A stretch of 64,000 nt of DNA from Carboxylicivirga sp. M1479 (lineage in GTDB: Bacteria > Bacteroidota > Bacteroidia > Bacteroidales > Marinilabiliaceae). The DNA lies in NCBI RefSeq assembly GCF_007097485.1, contig NZ_VKDE01000010.1, positions 103,486 to 167,485 of the forward strand, read 5' to 3'. The position numbers and the translations under genes were made by a program. This document shows positions 50,778 to 59,304 of the stretch, in pieces (position 1 is the stretch's first letter; the number at the start of each line of letters is the position of its first letter). The notes beneath the pieces are model-generated. The model saw only the letters and a list, made by a program, of their open reading frames with translations, was not told where the DNA came from and did not search any database.

Positions 50778-52730
50778 GTGATTAAATACAGCTTATTCAT
50801 ACTACTTTCTATTCTATTTTTCAGTTGCAAACACCAACAGACTGCAAGTGAAGACACCAACTCGTCATCTCCAAAATTCAGTGAAGATTCACTAATGGTG
50901 GTGCAACTTATTGCACAGTCAAAAGAAACCTACTCTGAAAACTTTAGTACCCAAGAGCCTTTTGACAATTACCTGAAAGAAGCAGAAGACATTGCCCAGA
51001 GAAGTGAGAGCAACCACCACTTATTTAACATCTACACACTTGTAGGGCAGCGCTATCGGAATAAATCGTATTACTCAGAAGCCATGCTCATGCTGAAGAA
51101 AGCACTTGAAATAGCTGAAAATTCTGAAAATATCTACTTCCAAACGAGAGCATACAACCAAATAGGTGTTATTTACCGGCGAATTGACGAAAACCCTCAA
51201 GCATTGGACATGCACATGAAAGCTTTGCAACTAGCAGAACAGTGCAACGACTCACTAAGTATTAGCAAGGCAATTAACGGTATGGGAAACGTTAGCATTG
51301 CCATGGAGCGACATCATTCAGCCATTGAGTATTTCCAACGAGGGTTTAAAATTTCTCGAAAAATGGACAACACTTTGGGCATGGCCATTAACACCAATAA
51401 CATTGGCGAGGCCTATATGAAACTCAATTTATTGGACTCAGCAATGCACTATTTTTTCTTATCGCTTGACTACAACACTAAAATAAACAGTCGGGTTGGA
51501 CAATCGATATGCTATAATTGCATTGGGAAAGCTTATGTAGCCAAGCACCAGAACCGCTTAGCGCTTGACTACCTTGTAAAAGCTTTAGACATCAACCTTG
51601 AGCTAGAAGATCGTATGCTCATATCGGTTAGCTACACACAAATAGGCAGAACCTACCTTAACGACAAATTACCAAATCAAGCCATCGAGCACCTTAAAAA
51701 AGGCCTTAAAATAGCCCTATCCATTGGCTCCAAGTACACGGCCGAAGAAGCCGCCTCATTACTATCCAAAGCCTACGAAGATAAACAGATATTTAAGCAA
51801 TCACTGGAATACTACAAACTATCAACCAACCTAAGAGACAGCATCTTAAATGAGAAAAATATTTTCCACATGGCTTCTGTTGAAGCCAAATACAACAATA
51901 CACTTCAACAACTACAGATTGATGAGTTAAACAAGGAGGCATTATTACAAAAAACACTTTTATCGAAACAAAGATCAATGATCGCTGCCATCATTACCAT
52001 TGTGCTAGTGCTCATACTAATTGCCGTGCTTTTCTTTAGGCAATCGCGCTTTCGCAGCAGATATAAAAGCTTACAATTTCAGCAACGACTACTTCGTTCA
52101 CAAATGAATCCTCATTTTATTTTCAATGCATTAAGCGCCATTCAGGTGTTTATACTTGAGAATGACATGACTAAATCAAGTGAATTCCTGGCGCACTTCT
52201 CTAAATTAATGAGACACGTTTTACGCAGCAGTAATTACGATTTCATCCCCGTTCAGGAAGAGGTGGAAATGCTACAGTACTACCTAAAAATTCAACAATT
52301 ACGATTCTCTCCTCCATTTACATTCGACATTGTTTTTAGTGATGAAGTGAAGAACAACAAAACAGTTATTCCACCAATGCTAATACAACCCTTTATTGAA
52401 AACGCCATTGAACACGGACTTAGTCCATTGGGCGGAGGAGGAAAACTTATCATTCGCATTTTGAAGAATAAAAACAATCTTGTACTTGAGGTTGAGGATA
52501 ATGGACTTGGCATTGACTACAACGATCAATTGAGCAAAAGCGACAAAAAACACGAGTCGATGGCGATTAAAATCACACAGGAACGACTCGATATACTTGA
52601 AAAGGATACAAGAAGAAAAACACAGCTGGAAATATTTGACAAAAAGAGAAAAGATCCATTTGAAAGGGGAACAATTGCTCGCATCATTTTACCATTAACC
52701 ACTCAAACCAATAGCAATGGCAAACATTAG
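50778..52730 (+). CDS. LytS-like sensor histidine kinase with periplasmic TPR domain
   Basis: This 650-residue protein starts with GTG. The N-terminal hydrophobic segment ends at Cys17 (FFSCKHQQ), either a lipoprotein signal or an ordinary signal peptide. TPR repeats fill about 60-340 (AYNQIGVIYRRIDENPQALDM; ALDYLVKALDINLELE), a short coiled coil follows, then one membrane helix (about 400-420, IAAIITIVLVLILIAVLFF). The cytoplasmic His_kinase domain has H446 in QMNPHFIFNALS, the N box IENAIEHG and the G1 box DNGLGI. It would phosphorylate the LytTR regulator whose start it overlaps by 14 bp. The signal sensed by the TPRs is unknown. Confidence 0.9.
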   Translation: MIKYSLFILLSILFFSCKHQQTASEDTNSSSPKFSEDSLMVVQLIAQSKETYSENFSTQEPFDNYLKEAEDIAQRSESNHHLFNIYTLVGQRYRNKSYYSEAMLMLKKALEIAENSENIYFQTRAYNQIGVIYRRIDENPQALDMHMKALQLAEQCNDSLSISKAINGMGNVSIAMERHHSAIEYFQRGFKISRKMDNTLGMAINTNNIGEAYMKLNLLDSAMHYFFLSLDYNTKINSRVGQSICYNCIGKAYVAKHQNRLALDYLVKALDINLELEDRMLISVSYTQIGRTYLNDKLPNQAIEHLKKGLKIALSIGSKYTAEEAASLLSKAYEDKQIFKQSLEYYKLSTNLRDSILNEKNIFHMASVEAKYNNTLQQLQIDELNKEALLQKTLLSKQRSMIAAIITIVLVLILIAVLFFRQSRFRSRYKSLQFQQRLLRSQMNPHFIFNALSAIQVFILENDMTKSSEFLAHFSKLMRHVLRSSNYDFIPVQEEVEMLQYYLKIQQLRFSPPFTFDIVFSDEVKNNKTVIPPMLIQPFIENAIEHGLSPLGGGGKLIIRILKNKNNLVLEVEDNGLGIDYNDQLSKSDKKHESMAIKITQERLDILEKDTRRKTQLEIFDKKRKDPFERGTIARIILPLTTQTNSNGKH

Positions 52731-53481
52731 AACAATCATTATCGAAGATGACCATTTTAATGTTTTAGCGGTCACTAAAATAATTCAGAATCAATTTCCA
52801 GAGATTATTATTGTGGACACGGCATCAATGGTAAACGAAGCCATTGAAAAAATTAATGAACATCAGCCTGATTTACTATTGATGGACATCCATTTAATAG
52901 GCGGCACTTCGTTTGACGTTATTAAGCAAATTAATTACCGCGATTTTAAGATCGTTTTTATGTCGGCCTATCACGAATACGCAGTTAAGGCGATTGAATA
53001 TGCAGCAGTTGATTTCGTATTCAAACCTTTTGACATTAACGATTTAGTGGTAGCTATTGACAAGGCCATAGATCAAATGCAAGACAAACAGTATGCATTA
53101 AAGATTAAAACACTTTTTAATAACATCGACTTTGAATTAAACCAAATTATTCTCCACGGTCGCGATTCACTCAAAGCATTTAAAATTAGCGATATTGTAT
53201 GGGCCCAAGCTATTGCAGGAGGTGCAGAATTTCACTTAAGCGACAACTCAAGCTTTATTGCTACCAAACCACTACGTCGTTACGAAGCCATTTTATCAGA
53301 TCATACATTTTTCAGATGCCACCCTTTTAACCTGGTAAACTTGCTTCACATCAACACTATAGACTCTACCGCCAATACAATTCACATGCTATCTGGAGCC
53401 ACAGTAGCGCTCGAAAACCGACGCTACAACCAACTAAACGAGCTACTTCAGATACAAAAAGAGTATGTACAAACATTCTAA
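52717..53481 (+). CDS. LytTR-family response regulator
   Basis: This 254-residue protein has a receiver domain (5-125) with acidic E10-D11-D12, phospho-acceptor D57 in LLLMDIHL and K103 in VFKPF. The C-terminal LytTR DNA-binding domain (about 150-250) has AQAIAGGAEFHLSDNS, then KPLRRYEAIL and FRCHPFNLVNLLHIN. Fourteen bases overlap with the kinase gene means coupled translation. LytTR proteins bind imperfect direct repeats; no site is obvious next to the pair. The gene downstream (53586) may be a target, judged only by position. Confidence 0.93.
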   Translation: MANIRTIIIEDDHFNVLAVTKIIQNQFPEIIIVDTASMVNEAIEKINEHQPDLLLMDIHLIGGTSFDVIKQINYRDFKIVFMSAYHEYAVKAIEYAAVDFVFKPFDINDLVVAIDKAIDQMQDKQYALKIKTLFNNIDFELNQIILHGRDSLKAFKISDIVWAQAIAGGAEFHLSDNSSFIATKPLRRYEAILSDHTFFRCHPFNLVNLLHINTIDSTANTIHMLSGATVALENRRYNQLNELLQIQKEYVQTF

Positions 53482-53557
53482 ATAAGACATCCTACTTCAA
53501 AAAAAGGCGTTTCAATATAACCTTTTTGTATTCATGCAGTATTAATTACTGAGTGTT

Positions 53558-53565
53558 TAAATTTG
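53558..53565 (+). promoter_or_regulatory. -7 element before the outer-membrane beta-barrel gene
   Basis: TAAATTTG fits TAnnTTTG, 20 bp before the first ATG. A TTTG upstream is at a poor 29-bp spacing, so the call is tentative. Confidence 0.35.
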
Positions 53566-53585
53566 GGAATACAATTAATTAGGAT

Positions 53586-54719
53586 GTGATGTTTCGTGGG
53601 ATTGTTGTGCTTTGTCTGATAGTAGTATGGGGAACTACTTCATTTGCTCAACTGGATCAAACTTGGCGCTATTATTATCCAGAATTTAAGGATGATGCGG
53701 GCGACAATTTATATTTCAGGCTTGAGAATAATAACTTCGTTAAAAATAACGAGTACTTCAGCGATTATACTGAAGGTTATACAATGATGGGTTATACTGT
53801 TCAACCATCAATGGTATATTACGCTGGCTCACGCCTTAGATTAAAAGCAGGCGTACACATTATTCAATACAGTGGAATGGACGAGTTCACAGAAGTTCTT
53901 CCTACCTTTTCAATTCACACAAAACTCACCGACAAGTTGGAATTAATAATGGGTGGACTTCAGGGAGATGTTCATCACAAACTAATCGAGCCAATATTTA
54001 ATCCCGAAAATCAGTACACGCGCCCCATCGAAAACGGATTTCAATTTTTATATAATTCTAACAAATTATGGTTGGATGCCTGGGTCGATTGGGAACAGTT
54101 TATTTTCTTGGGAGATACCAAACCTGAGAAATTTACCGCTGGTATCAGCACTGAATTTGATCTAACAAAAGAAAGCAGCGATTTTAAAATATCCATACCA
54201 GGTCAAATGGTTGCAACTCACTTGGGTGGACAAATCAGTAATTACTCTGAAAGAATGCAATCACTGGCAAACCTTGTGACAGGCTTAAAGGTAAATTATA
54301 AAATTGGCGATGGCTTCATCAGGGATATTGGAGTGAGCACCTACCTGGCAAGTTACCACGACCTAACAGGCCATTCGGGCTGGGACTTTACTTCAGGAAA
54401 TGCAATTTATCCGGTTGCAGAGTTAAATTATAAATACGGAACGCTAATGGCAGGCTACTGGAAAGCTCATAACTTTCTTGCACCAAAAGGCAGTTCAATA
54501 TTTCAATCTACGTCGGACTATAAGAATGGCTATTATACCGAGTACAGAAACTTAGTCACTAGCAAACTAAGTTTTAGTAAAACGTTTATGAAACAAATTA
54601 AGTTTAGCACCGTGGTTGAGCTCTATTACGATTCGCCAGCCAAGCAACTTGACTACTCGTATGGCTTTAATTTAGTATTTACACCCAATTTTCTTATTAC
54701 TAACATCAAATTTGATTAA
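53586..54719 (+). CDS. Putative outer-membrane beta-barrel protein, unknown function
   Basis: This 377-residue protein (ATG at 53586, with a second ATG at 53589) has a signal peptide ending about TTSFAQ and alternating hydrophobic/aromatic strands throughout (LRLKAGVHIIQY, NKLWLDAWVDWEQF, LMAGYWKAHNF). It ends in FLITNIKFD. No enzyme motif is seen. The strand pattern suggests a 10-16-stranded barrel. It follows the two-component pair by 104 bp and has its own possible -7 box, so regulation by that pair is conceivable. I do not recognise a named family. Confidence 0.65.
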   Translation: MMFRGIVVLCLIVVWGTTSFAQLDQTWRYYYPEFKDDAGDNLYFRLENNNFVKNNEYFSDYTEGYTMMGYTVQPSMVYYAGSRLRLKAGVHIIQYSGMDEFTEVLPTFSIHTKLTDKLELIMGGLQGDVHHKLIEPIFNPENQYTRPIENGFQFLYNSNKLWLDAWVDWEQFIFLGDTKPEKFTAGISTEFDLTKESSDFKISIPGQMVATHLGGQISNYSERMQSLANLVTGLKVNYKIGDGFIRDIGVSTYLASYHDLTGHSGWDFTSGNAIYPVAELNYKYGTLMAGYWKAHNFLAPKGSSIFQSTSDYKNGYYTEYRNLVTSKLSFSKTFMKQIKFSTVVELYYDSPAKQLDYSYGFNLVFTPNFLITNIKFD

Positions 54720-54769
54720 TAAGAACAGTACACAATAAGATATAACAAAAAACTGCTGTCAATTCAGAT

Positions 54770-55252
54770 TCAATACTTTGTTTTATCAGTTTTCAATGTC
54801 CACTTTTGAAAAGCGACTTTAGCTTCATGCTCCATCATCTGATGAGCGGCCAATTGCCTCATTTCAGGATCAAGACTTAACTCTTTATAAATAAAGGCAT
54901 CATCAAAATTAATTCGTGCCGCATCTAACTTGCTATTCCCATAATAGATTTGCTTTATCCTGGCCCAATACATTGCACTTAAACACATAGGACAAGGTTC
55001 ACATGATGAGTATATGACACAGCCTGACAAATCGAAATGTTGTAAATACTGGCAAGCACTTCGGATTGCATTAACCTCAGCATGAGCTGTTGGATCATTA
55101 TCCAATACAACACGATTTACACCCTTACCTATTATTTCATCATCCAACACAATTACAGCTCCAAAAGGACCACCTCCATCCTCAATATTTTTAATGGAAA
55201 GCTGAATAGCGATGTGCATAAAATGAGTATTTTTGTCCATCATATTACACAA
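54770..55252 (-). CDS. guaD: Guanine deaminase (CDA-fold nucleobase deaminase)
   Basis: This 160-residue protein has zinc ligands H57 in TAHAEV with proton-shuttling E59, and C87 and C90 in EPCPMC. The segments GGPFGAVIV, NDPTAHAEVNAIR, YSSCEPCPMCLSAMYWAR and FDDAFIYKEL follow the pattern of Bacillus subtilis GuaD, which turns guanine into xanthine. The start may instead be the ATG at codon 4. It is single, on the minus strand, divergent from the ribosomal-protein operon. Cytosine or tRNA-adenosine deaminases of the same fold are less likely given the C-terminal sequence. Confidence 0.82.
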   Translation of the reverse strand: MCNMMDKNTHFMHIAIQLSIKNIEDGGGPFGAVIVLDDEIIGKGVNRVVLDNDPTAHAEVNAIRSACQYLQHFDLSGCVIYSSCEPCPMCLSAMYWARIKQIYYGNSKLDAARINFDDAFIYKELSLDPEMRQLAAHQMMEHEAKVAFQKWTLKTDKTKY

Positions 55253-55346
55253 ATTAAGTTTGTATTCAATTTCCTTTATTTATTTGATTCATACAATCGT
55301 AAGTGCTTTTTTAATCAAATAATTAGCACAATAAAAATAAAAGCAG

Positions 55347-55354
55347 TAATTTTG
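55347..55354 (+). promoter_or_regulatory. -7 promoter element of the rplM-rpsI operon
   Basis: TAATTTTG fits TAnnTTTG, leaving a leader of about 130 nt before the GTG start of rplM. No good -33 TTTG is seen. Confidence 0.45.
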
Positions 55355-55379
55355 CGGCCGATTATTATCCGAGCCAAAA

Positions 55380-55491
55380 GGTATATGCGTCTGTTTCAGT
55401 GCATTTGGGGTGGGACCTAAATGTAGAGAATGAGATGTTTTTAGCCTTTGCAAACTGTTAATTAATAAGTCGAATTTTAAAAAGGAAGACT
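55380..55491 (+). promoter_or_regulatory. Structured leader upstream of rplM, possible L13 autoregulatory RNA
   Basis: The leader contains a hairpin CATTTGGG...CCTAAATG around 55402-55423 and an AAGGA ribosome-binding sequence just before the GTG at 55492. Ribosomal-protein leaders bound by L13 are known in Bacteroidia; I cannot confirm the consensus by eye. Confidence 0.3.
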
Positions 55492-55947
55492 GTGGATACG
55501 TTAAGTTACAAAACGATTTCAGCTAACAAAGCTACTGCCAACAAAGAGTGGGTTGTGGTAGATGCTGCTGATATGGTATTGGGTCGTTTAGCTACTAAAG
55601 TTGCTAAATTACTCCGAGGTAAGTATAAGCCAAATTATACACCTCACGTGGATTGCGGAGATAACGTGATTATCTTAAACGCAGATAAAATTAAAATGAC
55701 TGGTAACAAATGGAGCCAGCGCATCTTTTTCTACCATAGTGGTTACCCTGGCGGTCAGCGCGAGGTTACTCCTGAGCAAATTTTTGCTAAGAAACCGGAG
55801 AGATTAGTTGAAAGAGCTATTAAAGGTATGTTACCTAAAAGTCGTCTTGGACGTCAGCTTTTCAGAAACTTACATGTATATGTAGGAGCTGAACACAAGC
55901 ACGAAGCTCAACAACCTAAAGTAATTGATATTAACGCCATTAAATAA
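55492..55947 (+). CDS. rplM: 50S ribosomal protein L13
   Basis: This 151-residue protein is full length, starting with GTG after an AAGGAAG ribosome-binding sequence, which is unusual in a phylum that mostly does without one. Diagnostic stretches are WVVVDAADMVLGRLATKVAKLLRGKYKP and RVERAIKGMLPKSRLGRQ-like (LVERAIKGMLPKSRLG) with LHVYVGAEHKHEAQQP. It binds 23S rRNA early in 50S assembly. It is first in the operon, with rpsI beginning 5 bp after its stop, the usual L13-S9 pairing. Confidence 0.96.
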   Translation: MDTLSYKTISANKATANKEWVVVDAADMVLGRLATKVAKLLRGKYKPNYTPHVDCGDNVIILNADKIKMTGNKWSQRIFFYHSGYPGGQREVTPEQIFAKKPERLVERAIKGMLPKSRLGRQLFRNLHVYVGAEHKHEAQQPKVIDINAIK

Positions 55948-55952
55948 GTATT

Positions 55953-56339
55953 ATGGAAGTAATTAATGCTATTGGTAGAAGAAAAGAAGCGATTGCTCGT
56001 ATTTACCTGAGTGAAGGAAGTGGTAACATTACCATTAACAAACGTGATTTATCGCAGTATTTCCCTGCTGCCACTTTACAGTACATTGTAAAACAACCTT
56101 TAAACGTAATTGGTGTTGCAGACAACTACGACATCAAAATCAACCTTAACGGTGGTGGTTTCAAAGGACAGGCAGAGGCAGTACGCCTTGCTATTTCTCG
56201 TGCACTTGTAAAAATTGATGCTGAAAACAAGCCGGCTCTTAAAGCTGAAGGTTTCATGACTCGTGACTCACGTGTTGTTGAACGTAAGAAGCCAGGTCGT
56301 CCTAAAGCACGTAAGAGATTCCAGTTCTCTAAACGTTAA
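55953..56339 (+). CDS. rpsI: 30S ribosomal protein S9
   Basis: This 128-residue protein has typical S9 stretches: AIGRRKEAIARIYLSEGSG, GGGFKGQAEAVRLAISRAL, and the basic C-terminal tail ending KRFQFSKR that reaches the P-site tRNA. It is co-transcribed with rplM. The spacer to rpsB (111 bp) contains a 7-bp hairpin (56378-56384 with 56392-56398) that may be a processing or attenuation site. Confidence 0.96.
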   Translation: MEVINAIGRRKEAIARIYLSEGSGNITINKRDLSQYFPAATLQYIVKQPLNVIGVADNYDIKINLNGGGFKGQAEAVRLAISRALVKIDAENKPALKAEGFMTRDSRVVERKKPGRPKARKRFQFSKR

Positions 56340-56450
56340 TATTTATCAGGTGTGTTTAGTATCTAAATCTTTGAGACTTTTCAGTTTCATACTGAAAAAC
56401 TACTTGAAGATTGATTTAAACAGAAAGTAAACAACTTTAAAAAAATTAAA

Positions 56451-57281
56451 ATGCCAAGAGTTAATTTCGAGGAATTATTGGAAGCCGGAGTACATTTCGG
56501 TCACCTTAAAAGAAAGTGGAACCCAGCCATGGCACCATATATTTTTATGGAACGCAATGGAATCCACATTTTAGATCTTCACAAAACAGCTGTTAAAATT
56601 GACGAAGCTGCCGAAGCACTTAAACAGATTGCAAAATCGGGTCGGAAAGTGTTATTCGTAGCAACGAAAAAACAAGCTAAAGAAATCGTCGCTGACAAAG
56701 TTGGTGCTGTAAACATGCCTTATGTTGCTGAACGTTGGCCAGGTGGTATGTTAACCAACTTCCCTACTATTCGTAAAGCGGTGAAGAAAATGACTTCTAT
56801 TGATAAGATGATGGCTGACCCTAGTCAGTGGAAAAACTTATCAAAAAGAGAAAGACTTCAAATTACACGTCAACGCGCTAAGCTTGACAAAACATTAGGT
56901 AGTATTGCTGATCTTACACGTCTTCCGGCTGCTATGTTTGTTATTGATGTAATGAAGGAGCACATTGCTGTTAAAGAAGCTATCCGTTTGAATATCCCTG
57001 TGTTCGGTATCGTTGATACTAACTCAGATCCATCAAACATCGACTATGTAATTCCTGCTAACGATGACGCCACTAAGTCTATCGAGCTAATTACTGATGT
57101 GATGACTAAAGCTATTCAGGAAGGCTTAAACGAGCGCAAAGTAGAGAAGGACAACAACGAAGGATCGAAAGAAAAGAAATCTCGTGCTAAAAAGTCAGAA
57201 GCTGCAAAGTCTCCGGCTAAAAAAGAAGAAGCTCCTAAAGCTGAAAAACCAGCAGACGAAGCTCCATCTAAAGAAGCATAA
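56451..57281 (+). CDS. rpsB: 30S ribosomal protein S2 with charged C-terminal extension
   Basis: This 276-residue protein has S2 signatures: FEELLEAGVHFGHLKRKWNP, LFVATKKQAKEIVADK, ERWPGGMLTNFPTIR and PVFGIVDTNSDPSNIDYVIPANDDA. Residues about 228-276 are a Lys/Glu/Ala-rich low-complexity tail (KKSEAAKSPAKKEEAPKAEK), longer than in E. coli S2 and common in Bacteroidota. It docks on the 30S platform neck late in assembly and precedes tsf as in most bacteria. Confidence 0.96.
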   Translation: MPRVNFEELLEAGVHFGHLKRKWNPAMAPYIFMERNGIHILDLHKTAVKIDEAAEALKQIAKSGRKVLFVATKKQAKEIVADKVGAVNMPYVAERWPGGMLTNFPTIRKAVKKMTSIDKMMADPSQWKNLSKRERLQITRQRAKLDKTLGSIADLTRLPAAMFVIDVMKEHIAVKEAIRLNIPVFGIVDTNSDPSNIDYVIPANDDATKSIELITDVMTKAIQEGLNERKVEKDNNEGSKEKKSRAKKSEAAKSPAKKEEAPKAEKPADEAPSKEA

Positions 57282-57332
57282 TAAGATTAATTCGATTATA
57301 ATTTTTGTCTAACAACTTTAAAATAATATATC

Positions 57333-58160
57333 ATGGCTATTACTGCTGCTGACGTAAGCAAACTAAGGAAAAGTACCGGTGCCGGTATGATGGATTGTAA
57401 AAAGGCACTAACAGAAGCTGAAGGCGATTTTGACAAAGCTGTTGAAATCATCCGTAAAAAAGGTCAAGCAATTGCTAACAAGCGTGCTGACCGCGAAGCA
57501 ACTGAAGGTGTTGTATTAGCTAAAGTTACTGCTGATAAGAAAAGAGGTGCGTTAATCGTATTGAATTGCGAAACTGATTTCGTTGCTAAAAACGAAAGCT
57601 ATGTTGACTTTGCAATGTCTATTCTTGATGTGGCAATTGCTGAAAATCCAGCTGACTTAGATGCTTTAAAAGCGTTAGAATTAAACGGACGTCCTGTTTC
57701 TGAAGTAGTTGCTGAGCAGAGTGGTGTAATTGGTGAGAAACTAGATTTAGCAGCATACGAAACTGTATCTGCTGAGGCTGTTACTGCTTACATTCACGCT
57801 GGTAACAAATTAGCTACATTGGTTGGTTTCAACCAAGAAGGTATGGATGAGCAAGTAGGAAGAGACGTTGCTATGCAAGCTGCAGCAATGGCTCCTGTTG
57901 CCCTAGATGCTGACAGCGTACCTGAAGATGTTAAAGCTAAAGAGCTAGAGATTGGAAAAGATATGGCTCGCAACGAAGGTAAACCAGAAGCAATGTTGGA
58001 AAAGATTGCAATGGGTCGTTTGAACAAATTCTTCAAAGAGAACACTTTGATGGCTCAGGCATTTGTAAAAGACAACAAGCTTACTATTGAAAAGTATCTT
58101 GATGGAGCTAGCAAAGGCTTAAAAGCTGTTGAATTCAAACGTTACACTTTGAATAACTAG
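57333..58160 (+). CDS. tsf: Elongation factor Ts
   Basis: This 275-residue protein has the N-terminal UBA-like domain (VSKLRKSTGAGMMDCKKALTEAEGDFDKAVE) with the TGAGMMDCK signature, a core with ETDFVAKNE, and the later HAGNKLATLVGF and MQAAAMAP stretches. It catalyses GDP release from EF-Tu. It is 51 bp after rpsB and is closed by a strong terminator, so it is the last gene of the rplM-rpsI-rpsB-tsf run. Confidence 0.96.
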   Translation: MAITAADVSKLRKSTGAGMMDCKKALTEAEGDFDKAVEIIRKKGQAIANKRADREATEGVVLAKVTADKKRGALIVLNCETDFVAKNESYVDFAMSILDVAIAENPADLDALKALELNGRPVSEVVAEQSGVIGEKLDLAAYETVSAEAVTAYIHAGNKLATLVGFNQEGMDEQVGRDVAMQAAAMAPVALDADSVPEDVKAKELEIGKDMARNEGKPEAMLEKIAMGRLNKFFKENTLMAQAFVKDNKLTIEKYLDGASKGLKAVEFKRYTLNN

Positions 58161-58182
58161 TAGATAATTCTACATTATATAG

Positions 58183-58212
58183 AAAGGGAAGCTACTTAGC
58201 TTCCCTTTTTTT
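58183..58212 (+). terminator. Terminator of the ribosomal protein-tsf operon
   Basis: AAAGGGAAGCT (58183-58193) pairs with AGCTTCCCTTT (58198-58208) over an ACTT loop, followed by T residues to 58212. Confidence 0.9.
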
Positions 58213-58831
58213 GTGCTTAAAGATCAACACAAGGCTTCACAAGATTTATTAAGTTACCATTCGAAATACAGACCTCAAAAAGGACTGATTGGTATCGAAT
58301 ACAAAAATGGTCATGCGCATAGTAGTAGTCCCATATACATGTTGTCATAAGCCGACATGGAGCATAGCCTTAGTAAGGATACTCCATCCTTAATAGTAGA
58401 CAAACCCAAATATACTAGCCATTATCACCACTCAAACTTTATGGCATATACGGAGTATAATCAATCTAGCTTCGATTTTTATCGATGTTCTATCGAAGTT
58501 GATACGTATTTGTATTGTAGTTTATTCGACCTTCACATAACAAGGGGTTGCCACACATTACTACAGGGCATACTTAGTCTATAACAAAAACACGCCTCTT
58601 ACCTACCTCTAGACGGAGGGAGCCCATGACAAAAAAAGTTGTATAAAGTCGTTTAATTAAATAGTGTAACCTGCATACGAATCATGAAGCCTCCTAACTA
58701 AATAGCTTCTGCCCCAATCTTTCTTCACAATCGACACAAAAATGCCATCATTTTAATTTAGACCCAACTTTTGTACGTGATCTATCTAGTCCCCTTCTCC
58801 CAGTGCAGCCTCAAATCAAATTAACAGATAT
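58213..58831. other. Gene-free stretch between tsf and the tRNA-Gln genes
   Basis: I see no credible gene, RNA or repeat here. A frame at 58357-58584 has no ribosome-binding context and an implausible composition. Confidence 0.5.
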
Positions 58832-58866
58832 AAAAAAAACGCTCCCCAATATATTGAGAAGCGTTT
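58832..58866 (-). terminator. Terminator downstream of the tRNA-Gln genes
   Basis: On the minus strand AAACGCT (58866-58860) pairs with AGCGTTT (58843-58837), followed by a T-run to 58832. It lies six bases after the first tRNA-Gln. Confidence 0.75.
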
Positions 58867-58872
58867 CGGAAG

Positions 58873-58943
58873 TTGTCTCACCAGGATTCGAACCCGGACT
58901 AACTGGACCAAAACCAGTTGTGCTACCATTACACAATGAGACA
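58873..58943 (-). tRNA. tRNA-Gln(TTG)
   Basis: This 71-nt cloverleaf has acceptor TGTCTCA/TGAGACA with discriminator A, T-arm CGGGTTCGAATCC and an anticodon loop TTTTGGT with anticodon TTG. CCA is not encoded. It differs from its neighbour 58988-59058 at one base (position 9). Confidence 0.93.
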
Positions 58944-58951
58944 AACAAGAC

Positions 58952-58983
58952 AAAAAATTAACCTCCTAATTTTAGGAGGTTAA
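58952..58983 (-). terminator. Terminator between the two tRNA-Gln genes
   Basis: On the minus strand TTAACCTCCT (58983-58974) pairs with AGGAGGTTAA (58967-58958), followed by six T. It indicates the two tRNAs may be separate transcripts. Confidence 0.75.
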
Positions 58984-58987
58984 GTCG

Positions 58988-59058
58988 TTGTCTCACCAGG
59001 ATTCGAACCCGGACTAACTGGACCAAAACCAGTTGTGCTACCATTACACCATGAGACA
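58988..59058 (-). tRNA. tRNA-Gln(TTG), second copy
   Basis: It has the same 71-nt structure and TTG anticodon as 58873-58943, with G instead of T at position 9. It is the promoter-proximal copy of the pair. Confidence 0.93.
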
Positions 59059-59304
59059 ATTCCCATGCTTTTATTTCAAAAGCGATGCAAAGATAGAGAG
59101 TTTTTCTTTCAATGCAAGAAAATTGCTTAAAAAATATAAGTTTTAAACGTTTCCTTTTTATCCCGCAAGCGCCTTTAGCAACTGACTTATGACGCACACC
59201 AATGCACAACAATTGCACATTTATTCCATCCTGTTAATTATCAATAATAAACAATTTTCTAATGACAGATAAAAGCTATCTTTAAAATCGAAATACACAT
59301 CACT

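Noticed and set aside
58357..58584. 75-codon frame between tsf and the tRNA genes
   Set aside because: No ribosome-binding context, no recognisable domain, isolated in a gene-free stretch.
58958..59218. 86-codon frame over the tRNA-Gln gene
   Set aside because: It overlaps the tRNA and its terminator on the same strand; a chance frame.
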